Origin: Rheinheimera sp. D18 | GTDB taxonomy: Bacteria > Pseudomonadota > Gammaproteobacteria > Enterobacterales > Alteromonadaceae | Reading direction: 5' to 3' | Assembly: GCF_004345025.1 (NCBI RefSeq) | Contig: NZ_CP037745.1 | Span: 2,542,001 to 2,606,000, forward strand | Length of the DNA: 64,000 nucleotides | Translations under genes and position numbers: made by a program | Notes under the pieces: generated by a model | Databases searched by the model: none | What the model was told of the DNA's origin: nothing | Seen by the model: only the letters and a program-made list of their open reading frames with translations | In this document: piece by piece, positions 56,685-64,000 of the stretch | How positions within the stretch are numbered: position 1 is the first letter of the stretch | How the letters are laid out: every line of letters starts with the position of its first letter

Positions 56685-57839
56685 TTATCCCCTACCAGTA
56701 CGCGGCTCACTGCCACGGGCAGTGTTTTGTCTTACTTCAGTATTGCTGCTATCTAACTGAGTACGCGGCGTAGATAACGTTGCTGGTTGGCTACGTTGTT
56801 CAGTTGAACCTTGATTGTTCAACATTTTATCTAACGGTAAATACATAATATTATTGCCATTTTTTACGTCTACCAGCACTTTAGATGTGCTGCTATACAC
56901 TTGTTCCATAGTTTCTAGATAGATACGATCGCGAGTTACTTTAGGTGCCGCAATATATTCTGGTAATAACTTTTCAAAGCGCGCTACTTCACCTTGTGCT
57001 TTTAACACAATTTGTTGCTTATAGGCTTCGGCTTCTTGCATTACACGGTTTACTTGACCACGAGCACGAGGTTCAATTTCGCGAGCATAGGCATCTGCTT
57101 CTTTGACAAAACGTTCTTGGTCTTCTTGCGCAGAAATCGCATCATCAAACGCAGCGCGCACTTCTTCTGGCGGCCGCGCATCGCGGAAATACACATCGAC
57201 TACACTTAAACCCGTTTTGTAGGGTTCCATGATCATCTCAAGCTCAGTACGCGTATTCTGCCGCACCACTTCACGGCCACGCGTTAACACGTCATCCATA
57301 ATTGAGTGACCAATAACAAAGCGAAGCGCAGAGTCAGTAGCTTCTTTCAAGCTGTTATCAGCATCGACAACCGAGAACAAATATAGCATCGGGTCGAGTA
57401 TTTTATACTGTACTTCAAAGGTAACTCGCACCAAGTTTTGATCTTGAGTTAACATAAAGCCATCAGTACGCAAGGTACGCACTTCATCAACGTCTACCGG
57501 AATAACAGTATCAACAAAGGTGGGCTTCCAATGAATACCAGCAGTAACTTCACTATGGTATTGACCAAAGCGTAAAATCACACCGCGTTCAGCCGTTTGA
57601 ATGGTATAAAAGCCACTAAAAGCCCATACCAGCGCAGCAACAACTAATATCAACAGCGAAGCAGCAGCAAAGCCACCACCGCTATTGCCACCAGAAGATT
57701 TACCACCGCCAAAAACGCCGCCTAGCTTTTTGCCGAAGTTACGAAATACTTCATCTAAATCTGGTGGCCCCTGATCACGACCGCCCTGTTTCCACGGGTC
57801 GTTATTTTTACCATTGTTGCCGGGCTCATTCCAAGCCAT
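56685..57839 (-). CDS. hflK: FtsH protease modulator HflK
   Basis: 384 aa. Gly/Asn-rich cytosolic N-terminus (AWNEPGNNGKNNDPW), one membrane helix near 58-77, SPFH domain (VILRFGQYHSEVTAGIHWKPTFVDTV), long helical region and a Gln/Thr-rich C-terminus. Partner of HflC. Confidence 0.95.
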   Translation of the reverse strand: MAWNEPGNNGKNNDPWKQGGRDQGPPDLDEVFRNFGKKLGGVFGGGKSSGGNSGGGFAAASLLILVVAALVWAFSGFYTIQTAERGVILRFGQYHSEVTAGIHWKPTFVDTVIPVDVDEVRTLRTDGFMLTQDQNLVRVTFEVQYKILDPMLYLFSVVDADNSLKEATDSALRFVIGHSIMDDVLTRGREVVRQNTRTELEMIMEPYKTGLSVVDVYFRDARPPEEVRAAFDDAISAQEDQERFVKEADAYAREIEPRARGQVNRVMQEAEAYKQQIVLKAQGEVARFEKLLPEYIAAPKVTRDRIYLETMEQVYSSTSKVLVDVKNGNNIMYLPLDKMLNNQGSTEQRSQPATLSTPRTQLDSSNTEVRQNTARGSEPRTGRG

Positions 57840-57879
57840 GCTCTACTCCGTTCTAAGTTGCAAAATAAAGGTTAATGTA

Positions 57880-59175
57880 TCAAATTACCGGCGCGCTGAC
57901 GATATAGTTTTCTAGCACGCCTTGAGACTGCTTTAAATAACGCTGCCATACGCTGTCACTAATTCGCAATTTCAGCTCACAGTTACCCTCGCTGTCAAAC
58001 TGTTCGTGCGCGATACAATGCTGTTGATGAAACCGCGACCGCCACACTGACTGAGCCGGCGGTAGCAACAGCATTACATCAACAAATTGCTCGGATAACA
58101 GTTGAGTTATCGCTTGCACTAATAAATCGATACCGGCGCCGGTAGCCGCCGATAAATACACCGCGGCAGGTTGGCCGTATTCATTATATTCAATACGCGG
58201 CGCTTGATGTAGTAGGTCAACTTTATTAAAGACTAATAACTGAGGTATTTGGTCGGCGTCTATTTCTTCAAGAATAGCGTCAACCTGCTGCATATTGCTG
58301 TCTTTACGTGCATCAGCAACGTCAACAACGTGCAGTTGAATATCAGCTTCACGAGTTTCTTGTAAGGTAGATTTAAATGCCGCCACTAGATCATGCGGTA
58401 AATGCCGAATAAAGCCAACAGTATCAGCTAATATAATGTCGCCGATGCCTTTTAGTTTTAGCTTGCGTAATGTCGGATCTAAGGTAGCAAATAACTGATC
58501 GGCAGCGTACACGCCTGCGTTAGTTAGCCGATTAAACAGCGTTGATTTACCTGCGTTGGTGTAACCCACCACTGATACTACGGGCACTTCAGCTTTTTGC
58601 CTGGCTTTGCGACCTTGCTCGCGCTGAGTTTCTAGTTTAGCTAACCTAGTTTGTAGCGCTTTAATACGCTCGTTCAATAAACGCCGGTCGGTTTCAAGCT
58701 GTGTCTCGCCCGGGCCACGCATGCCAATACCGCCTTTTTGCCGGTCTAAACCTTCCCACCCCCGCACCAAGCGAGAGGCTAAATGCTGTAACTGAGCCAG
58801 TTCAACCTGCAACTTACCTTCAAAGGTACGGGCACGCTGGGCAAAGATATCGAGAATAAGGGTAGTACGGTCAATAACTCGAGCTAAACAAACGCGTTCA
58901 AGATTACGCGTTTGCGCGGGACTTAAGGCATGATTGAAAATAATAACATCGGCTTCTGTTTCTGCTACTAACGCAGCAATTTCAGCCGCCTTGCCGGAGC
59001 CAACAAAAAATTTTGCATCAGGCGCACTTCTGCTCGTCGTAACGACTTGCAGGCATTCAACGCCAGCAGAAGACACCAACAATTTGAGTTCACTCAAATC
59101 TTCGCTGTTGTGCTGCTGCGAAAAGTTTACATGGACAAGGATCGCTTGTTCCGCAATAACGCTAATGTCAGACAA
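57880..59175 (-). CDS. hflX: Ribosome-splitting GTPase HflX
   Basis: 431 aa. N-terminal HflX domain (KFFVGSGKAAEIAALV, RTTLILDIFAQRARTFEGKLQVELAQL, GIGMRGPGETQLETDRR) and the Obg-HflX GTPase domain with G1 VGYTNAGKSTLFN, G3 DTVGFIRHLP and G4 FNKVD. It rescues stalled ribosomes in heat stress in E. coli. Lies 17 bp after hfq. Confidence 0.97.
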   Translation of the reverse strand: MSDISVIAEQAILVHVNFSQQHNSEDLSELKLLVSSAGVECLQVVTTSRSAPDAKFFVGSGKAAEIAALVAETEADVIIFNHALSPAQTRNLERVCLARVIDRTTLILDIFAQRARTFEGKLQVELAQLQHLASRLVRGWEGLDRQKGGIGMRGPGETQLETDRRLLNERIKALQTRLAKLETQREQGRKARQKAEVPVVSVVGYTNAGKSTLFNRLTNAGVYAADQLFATLDPTLRKLKLKGIGDIILADTVGFIRHLPHDLVAAFKSTLQETREADIQLHVVDVADARKDSNMQQVDAILEEIDADQIPQLLVFNKVDLLHQAPRIEYNEYGQPAAVYLSAATGAGIDLLVQAITQLLSEQFVDVMLLLPPAQSVWRSRFHQQHCIAHEQFDSEGNCELKLRISDSVWQRYLKQSQGVLENYIVSAPVI

Positions 59176-59192
59176 GCGAAAGCTCCCTGTTA

Positions 59193-59453
59193 TTATTCCG
59201 TATCGTCTTCGTCGTCACCCTGACCATTACTATGACTGATCATTGTATTAACGGCACGTGCTGGCACGACGGTTGAGATGGCGTGTTTATATACCATCTG
59301 ACTGACGGTATTTTTCAGTAAAATAACAAACTGATCGAAAGATTCGATCTGACCCTGAAGTTTAATACCATTCACCAAGTAAATTGACACTGGAATACGT
59401 TCCCGTCTCAAGGTGTTTAAAAATGGGTCTTGTAAAGATTGGCCCTTTGCCAT
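59193..59453 (-). CDS. hfq: RNA chaperone Hfq
   Basis: 86-aa Sm-like hexameric sRNA chaperone. Sm1 [28 protein letters not shown] with proximal-face Gln, and Sm2 YKHAIS. Short acidic C-terminal tail ([10 protein letters not shown]), shorter than that of E. coli. Order miaA-hfq-hflX as in E. coli. Confidence 0.98.
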   Translation of the reverse strand: MAKGQSLQDPFLNTLRRERIPVSIYLVNGIKLQGQIESFDQFVILLKNTVSQMVYKHAISTVVPARAVNTMISHSNGQGDDEDDTE

Positions 59454-59535
59454 GTGCCGCTTTCCTTTTATTATTAGTGTGTCTTATATGAGTATTATTT
59501 TTTTTATTTCAAGTTGTTAAAGCATTTTTATTTAT

Positions 59536-60465
59536 TCAGCTTAGCGAAGTTAAAATCGCTTGCAAGTTTTCTGTCACTGGCGCGTCGCTTTCTAGCCAAT
59601 TTAACTGCGACCAGCCACGTAACCAGGTTAATTGCCGTTTTGCTAACTGTCGCGTTGCCGCAATGCCCCGCTCAGTCATCTCAGTGTAACTGCACTCGCC
59701 ATCTAAATACTGCCACATTTGCCGATAACCTACGCAGCGGATAGAGGGTAAATCAATATGTAAATCAGTACGCTGCCGTAAAGCTTGTACTTCTTGTTCA
59801 AAACCTGCCGCTAACATTTGCTCAAAACGCAAGGCGATGCGTTGATGCAGAACCGAACGCTCGGCAGGCGCAATAGCGAATTGGTGTACAGGAAAAGGAA
59901 AAGGTTCCCCTTTGTCTGCGGTTAATTCTGTTAAAGTCCGACCGGTAATTCTGTACACTTCTAGCGCACGATTAATTCGCTGCGGATCATTCGGATGAAT
60001 GCGCTGCGCGGCAATAATATCAACCCTTGCTAATTCATCGTGCAACGCTGCCCAGCCTCGGCTTTGAGCTTCACGCTCAAGTTGAGCCCGTATCTCTGCA
60101 TTCGCTTCAGGTAATGGCGATATTCCCTCAAGCAAGGCTTTAAAATACAACATAGTGCCGCCAACCAGAATTGGAATGTTACCACGATGTTGTATTTCAG
60201 CAATTAATCTTAACGCATCATTACGAAAATCTGCCGCAGAATAGCTCTCAGCGGCATCGCGTATATCAATAAGATGGTGCGGTGTAACTTTCTGCTCGGC
60301 TGCTGTTGGCTTAGCAGTGCCAATATTCATATCGCGGTAAACTAATGCACTATCAACACTAATTAACTCTGACGGGATCTGCTGATGTAACGCCGTTGCC
60401 AGTGCCGTTTTGCCAGACGCCGTTGGCCCCATTATAAAAACTACATTATTTAATGCTTGGTTCAT
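59536..60465 (-). CDS. miaA: tRNA dimethylallyltransferase
   Basis: 309 aa from ATG at 60465, which overlaps the mutL stop (TAATG); the longer frame to 60525 runs inside mutL. P-loop [31 protein letters not shown], and [14 protein letters not shown]. It prenylates A37 of tRNAs reading UNN codons. Co-translated with mutL. Confidence 0.96.
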   Translation of the reverse strand: MNQALNNVVFIMGPTASGKTALATALHQQIPSELISVDSALVYRDMNIGTAKPTAAEQKVTPHHLIDIRDAAESYSAADFRNDALRLIAEIQHRGNIPILVGGTMLYFKALLEGISPLPEANAEIRAQLEREAQSRGWAALHDELARVDIIAAQRIHPNDPQRINRALEVYRITGRTLTELTADKGEPFPFPVHQFAIAPAERSVLHQRIALRFEQMLAAGFEQEVQALRQRTDLHIDLPSIRCVGYRQMWQYLDGECSYTEMTERGIAATRQLAKRQLTWLRGWSQLNWLESDAPVTENLQAILTSLS

Positions 60466-62192
60466 TAATTTAGTTCCGTTAACAAACTCAGCGTTGTTTC
60501 TAGCTGCAGCGGCACACTTAACCAAAACTCTGGCGCATTAAGTAATTGCGGTATGGAGTGTAACACCGCCCTAGCCGATACCCTATTAGCGTTAAGTAGC
60601 ATAGACAATAAATGCTTTATTAGCTGCTCTGGGCTATCTAGGCATAACTGCTCAAGCCAAAGCGGTAACCATTGGCTAATAGCGCTATGCCTCAGCCAGC
60701 TAGGCACTGCTCGAATAATCAGTATCTTATCGCTAAGTAGTAAATCAAAACCTAACTGATTAAATTGTTCTGCTTGTTGCGTTAATAAGGCAATTTGTTC
60801 GACATTAACGGTTATACGTTGTGGCAAGAGTATGGGTTGCGCCGGTTGCGGATGCACAGAAAAATAGGCCGTAAGTGTCGGTATTAAATCGATAACGTGA
60901 ATATTTTCTGCCTGTTGCTGCAATAAATAGCGATTATCAGCGATCAGTAACGCTGCAGTGCTAACGGCGTGCTCGGTAGCTTGCTGTGTCACAGGTATGG
61001 CAACAGCGGGCTCAGTGTTGGCCTGATGTTGCCAATACGATAGCTCACGATTTACCGCCGCGGCTGAGGCTTGATATGACGACGCAGTGCGACCTGCGCC
61101 CTGCCATTGGCGCACATGACTTGCTGAGGGGTAAGCCTCTCTACTTTGCTCCTGCACTTCAGATGGCGCGACTATGGCTAGCTGAGGTCGAGGTGTAAGC
61201 TGGTGCAGTGCATCAGTTAAAGCTGACACGACAAAATCATGAATTAATCTGGCTTGATGAAAGCGCACCTCATGCTTTGCTGGGTGCACGTTAACATCCA
61301 CCTGACGTGGGTCGAGCTCTAAATACAACACAAACGCCGGTTGCTGATCAGCAAGTAAGTGCTCACCATAAGCTTGGCGAATAGCATGATTAAGTAGCTT
61401 GTCGCGCATCATGCGGCCATTAACGTAGCTGTACTGACACTGCAGCTGAGCAGAACAAGCTTCAGGTTGCACAATCCAACCCCAAATACGCACATCGCCA
61501 TATTGGTTTTCAATAAAAGCAGCATGCTCGCTAAAGGCACGGCCACATAACGCGGCGACGCGTTTTTGCCGCTGCTCTGCTGAATCAGCCGCTTTTAAGC
61601 GGCGTACTGGTTGACCATTGTGTGTTAATTGCCACGTTACGTCGTAGCGGCTTAAGGCTAAACGTTTAACCAGTTCGTCAATATGGCTAAATTCGGTTTT
61701 ATCGGTGCGCAAAAATTTACGCCGCGCTGGCGTATTAAAAAATAAATCGAGCACTTCAATGCTGGTACCAACAGGATGCGCCGCTGGGCGTACATCTACG
61801 TGCATATCACGACCGGCAGCAGTTGCTTGCCAAGCCGCGCTCTGATCATGCGTCCGCGAGGTTAATGTTAGCCGGGATACCGAGCTAATACTGGCAAGGG
61901 CTTCTCCACGAAAGCCCAAGCTGCTAATGGCCTCTAAATCATCTAGATCAGCAATTTTACTGGTTGCATGCCGACTTAGTGCCAATACCAACTCTTGTTC
62001 TGGTATCCCGCTACCATTATCCCGCACCCGAATAAGTTTGCTGCCGCCTTTTTCTATATCTATTTCAATAACATCTGCGCCAGCATCTAGGCTATTTTCA
62101 ACCAGCTCTTTTACTACTGAGGCTGGCCGCTCAACAACCTCTCCCGCCGCTATCTGATTCGCCAGCTGCGGGGATAATATTCGGATCGCCAT
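60465..62192 (-). CDS. mutL: DNA mismatch repair protein MutL
   Basis: 575 aa. GHKL ATPase motifs: [11 protein letters not shown] (~30-40), DNGSGIP (~58), [10 protein letters not shown] (~93), and the S5-like domain with [15 protein letters not shown] short linker is followed by the C-terminal dimerisation domain, which lacks the DQHA endonuclease motif, as in E. coli-type MutL. Slightly shorter than E. coli (615), mostly in the linker. Confidence 0.96.
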   Translation of the reverse strand: MAIRILSPQLANQIAAGEVVERPASVVKELVENSLDAGADVIEIDIEKGGSKLIRVRDNGSGIPEQELVLALSRHATSKIADLDDLEAISSLGFRGEALASISSVSRLTLTSRTHDQSAAWQATAAGRDMHVDVRPAAHPVGTSIEVLDLFFNTPARRKFLRTDKTEFSHIDELVKRLALSRYDVTWQLTHNGQPVRRLKAADSAEQRQKRVAALCGRAFSEHAAFIENQYGDVRIWGWIVQPEACSAQLQCQYSYVNGRMMRDKLLNHAIRQAYGEHLLADQQPAFVLYLELDPRQVDVNVHPAKHEVRFHQARLIHDFVVSALTDALHQLTPRPQLAIVAPSEVQEQSREAYPSASHVRQWQGAGRTASSYQASAAAVNRELSYWQHQANTEPAVAIPVTQQATEHAVSTAALLIADNRYLLQQQAENIHVIDLIPTLTAYFSVHPQPAQPILLPQRITVNVEQIALLTQQAEQFNQLGFDLLLSDKILIIRAVPSWLRHSAISQWLPLWLEQLCLDSPEQLIKHLLSMLLNANRVSARAVLHSIPQLLNAPEFWLSVPLQLETTLSLLTELN

Positions 62193-62194
62193 AT

Positions 62195-63493
62195 TTAAGG
62201 GATCCGTAGCGTCTGGCCAACATTAATGCTGTCAGAGCTTAACTTATTAATATGCCGTAAGTCGTCGATAGAAACGTTATAACGCTGAGCCAATAGCGAT
62301 AATGATTCACCGGCGCTAACTCGGTGTTCACGTGATCGTTGTTGCGCGAAGAGCGAATCTGCTGGCGGCGATTTTTCAAAATGGCGCTTTAATGCGGTAA
62401 ATAATGACTGCGCTAGCTTAGACTGATGACTAGCTGACTTTAATAATTTTTCTTCTTGTGGGTTAGAAATAAAACCAATTTCTACCAAAATAGACGGAAT
62501 ATCGGGTGCTTTAAGTACGCCAAGGCTGGCAGCTTGCGGCTCTTTTTTATGCAAAAAGGCAATTCGGTCTAACTCTAACAATACTTCGCTGGCAACTTGA
62601 TGTGCGGTAATCATTGAATGATTCATCGACAAATCTAATACTGTTTGTGCCAGATAACGCTCATTCACTGAATCTTTAATAATTTCAGCTACACCACCAA
62701 GCAGCTCAGAATGTCGCTCAGTTTGCTCCAGCATTCGGCCCACTTCGGTTGTCGCACGACGCATTGATAATACCCAAACCGATGCCCCGCGCGGTTGCGG
62801 CGAAGTAAAGGCATCAGCGTGTATTGATACTAACAAATCAGCTTGCTGACCCCGAGCAATTTCGGTGCGTTTGTTTACATGAATATAATAGTCATTGGTG
62901 CGCACCATCATGGCTTTCATGCCCGGCTGAGCATTAATTAATCTTGCCAACTGTGTTGCAACCGGCAAGGTGATGTTTTTTTCATAAAAACCACTAGGGC
63001 CTATAGAACCAGGGTCTTCGCCACCATGTCCAGCATCAATAGCAATAACAATATCGCGTGCCGCACGAATAGCGACTGGCGGTATGTTTTCTACTGGGCT
63101 GTCATCAAATAAGTCGACCACTAAACGGTGGCCGTATGGCGGTGTGGGCGGCAGCGCAAAAACACTCGTTTTAGTCGCCTTGTTTAAATCTAAAACAATA
63201 CGCATCTTGTTGGCATCGCCACTGCTACGAATGGCTTTAATTAGCGCAGACTCACCGGATATTTGCGGTAAGGTACTACCGCCTTTAATGTTGCTTAAAT
63301 CTATAACCAGTCGCTCTGGCTTATTTAGGGTAAAACTTTTGTGTACAGGCGCTGCCGCCATATCAAACACTATGCGGGTATTATCTGGTGACGGCCACAC
63401 CCGCACACCCTGAACCTGATTTGCCGCCGCGACTGAGCTCAGTAAAACCAGTAACAGTAAGCAGCTTTTAATTATGTAATTATTATTTTTCAT
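62195..63493 (-). CDS. amiB: N-acetylmuramoyl-L-alanine amidase AmiB-type
   Basis: 432 aa. Signal peptide ~1-24; AMIN domain ~25-125 ([16 protein letters not shown]); Amidase_3 ~150-370 with zinc ligands in [20 protein letters not shown] (Glu in FYEKN) and VSIHADAF, and catalytic Glu in [10 protein letters not shown]. One C-terminal LysM ~387-432. It cleaves septal peptidoglycan with EnvC-like activation. Overlaps tsaE by 11 bp. Confidence 0.95.
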   Translation of the reverse strand: MKNNNYIIKSCLLLLVLLSSVAAANQVQGVRVWPSPDNTRIVFDMAAAPVHKSFTLNKPERLVIDLSNIKGGSTLPQISGESALIKAIRSSGDANKMRIVLDLNKATKTSVFALPPTPPYGHRLVVDLFDDSPVENIPPVAIRAARDIVIAIDAGHGGEDPGSIGPSGFYEKNITLPVATQLARLINAQPGMKAMMVRTNDYYIHVNKRTEIARGQQADLLVSIHADAFTSPQPRGASVWVLSMRRATTEVGRMLEQTERHSELLGGVAEIIKDSVNERYLAQTVLDLSMNHSMITAHQVASEVLLELDRIAFLHKKEPQAASLGVLKAPDIPSILVEIGFISNPQEEKLLKSASHQSKLAQSLFTALKRHFEKSPPADSLFAQQRSREHRVSAGESLSLLAQRYNVSIDDLRHINKLSSDSINVGQTLRIP

Positions 63494-63953
63494 TATCTGC
63501 TAAGGCTTTTATTATGTTGGCACCCACATTGGTATTTGCCGTTAGCGTTACCTGTCGGTGCTCTTGCTGAAAAACTAAGTGTATGTCGAGATCGGGTATA
63601 GGTAAATAACCCATGCCTTGCTCCGGCCATTCGATCAAACATAACGTATCGGCACGAAAATAGTCGCGAATACCCATAAACTCTAATTCTTCGGCATCAC
63701 GTAAACGATATAGGTCAAAATGAAACACAGTAAAGCCAGCAAATTGATAAGGCTCAACCAAGGTGTAGGTTGGACTTTTAACCGTGCCATTATGGCCAAG
63801 CGCGTTAAGTAAGCCACGGCTAAAGGTGGTTTTACCTGCGCCTAAGCTACCATGCAAAAATAACGTTTGCCCAGGTTTTACATAGCGCGCAAGTTGCTGT
63901 GCCAACAATATTGTTGCCGCTTCATCTTTTAATACACTCTGATATTGCGCCAC
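63483..63953 (-). CDS. tsaE: tRNA N6-threonylcarbamoyladenosine ATPase TsaE
   Basis: 156 aa from a GTG start; an in-frame TGA immediately upstream excludes a longer form. Walker A HGSLGAGKTTFSRG, TYTLVEPY, FHFDLYRL and CLIEWPEQG are the TsaE signatures. It drives t6A37 formation with TsaB and TsaD. Head of tsaE-amiB-mutL-miaA-hfq. Confidence 0.95.
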   Translation of the reverse strand: MAQYQSVLKDEAATILLAQQLARYVKPGQTLFLHGSLGAGKTTFSRGLLNALGHNGTVKSPTYTLVEPYQFAGFTVFHFDLYRLRDAEELEFMGIRDYFRADTLCLIEWPEQGMGYLPIPDLDIHLVFQQEHRQVTLTANTNVGANIIKALADNEK

Positions 63954-64000
63954 CGGTCACCACACTGTTTGCTACCATGAATAAATCGCTGCCATGTTAA

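Noticed and set aside
59536-60525. Longer miaA frame from 60525
   Set aside because: The extra 20 codons are within mutL; ATG 60465 overlaps the mutL stop and begins the conserved protein.
63954-64000. Tail of nnrD upstream of tsaE
   Set aside because: nnrD is expected here by synteny, but 47 bases give three short frames and none can be assigned.

Overview
The window comes from the chromosome of a Gram-negative gammaproteobacterium. Gene content and order suggest an Alteromonadales-type organism close to Rheinheimera, Alishewanella or Arsukibacterium; this placement is from memory of gene order, not a search. Two conserved gammaproteobacterial blocks are present: lspA-ileS-ribF-murJ/rpsT, and tsaE-amiB-mutL-miaA-hfq-hflX-hflK-hflC ... 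purA ... rnr-rlmB-rpsF-priB-rpsR-rplI-dnaB-alr. A motX gene between purA and rnr implies a sodium-driven polar flagellum. No CRISPR array, prophage, rRNA or tRNA was seen.

Layout. 1-3116: start of a secreted His-rich protein, an iron-sulfur (6-4)-type photolyase, glnB and nadE. 3222-15747: a 12.5 kb type IV minor-pilin island with three clusters. Cluster A is fimT > < pilE-miniPilY1-pilX-pilW-pilV, with a divergent second fimT. Cluster B is an eroded paralogue in which only pilV and the first 23 codons of pilW survive, cut by a partial IS66 element. Cluster C is the full fimT-pilV-pilW-pilX-pilY1-pilE operon. 15867-17617: the AlgZ/AlgR-type two-component system, adjacent to cluster C; in Pseudomonas AlgR activates the equivalent operon. 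17709-25433: ispH-fkpB-lspA-ileS-ribF, murJ and rpsT. 25499-32306: an ArsR-type regulator, an M28 peptidase, small membrane proteins, smrA, a GNAT enzyme, a ghrA-like reductase and a DUF3300 protein. 32413-35186: a two-gene unit of an acetyl-CoA hydrolase/acetyltransferase fusion and a histone-deacetylase-like enzyme. 35248-43446: purL, mltF, an unnoticed 53-residue basic protein, tadA, a PspB-like protein, zur, cheX and a coiled-coil protein. 43532-63953: alr, dnaB, the S6 operon, rlmB, rnr, motX, an S41 peptidase, purA, a PLP enzyme, hflC/hflK/hflX, hfq, miaA, mutL, amiB and tsaE.

The most unusual part is the minor-pilin island. It has two diverged tip-pilin sets plus a third destroyed by an IS66-associated deletion. 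One set carries a PilY1-like protein reduced to about a third of normal length, with no von Willebrand A domain. The pilV genes of A and B share a conserved upstream region, so B is probably a duplicate of A. A pair of identical 12-bp direct repeats 20 bp apart lies between algR and the cluster C operon, a geometry that suits a LytTR regulator. Smaller points include a perfect inverted repeat around the ribosome-binding site of the first fimT, two small unannotated genes, an S6:S18-type leader before rpsF, and a UUG start for rpsT.

Several starts were placed inside longer open frames because a ribosome-binding site or family numbering fits better: glnB, pilX-A, pilW-A, pilV-B, lspA, the ArsR regulator, the YgjV-like gene, smrA, dnaB and miaA. 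All family assignments rest on motifs read by eye, without database searches.
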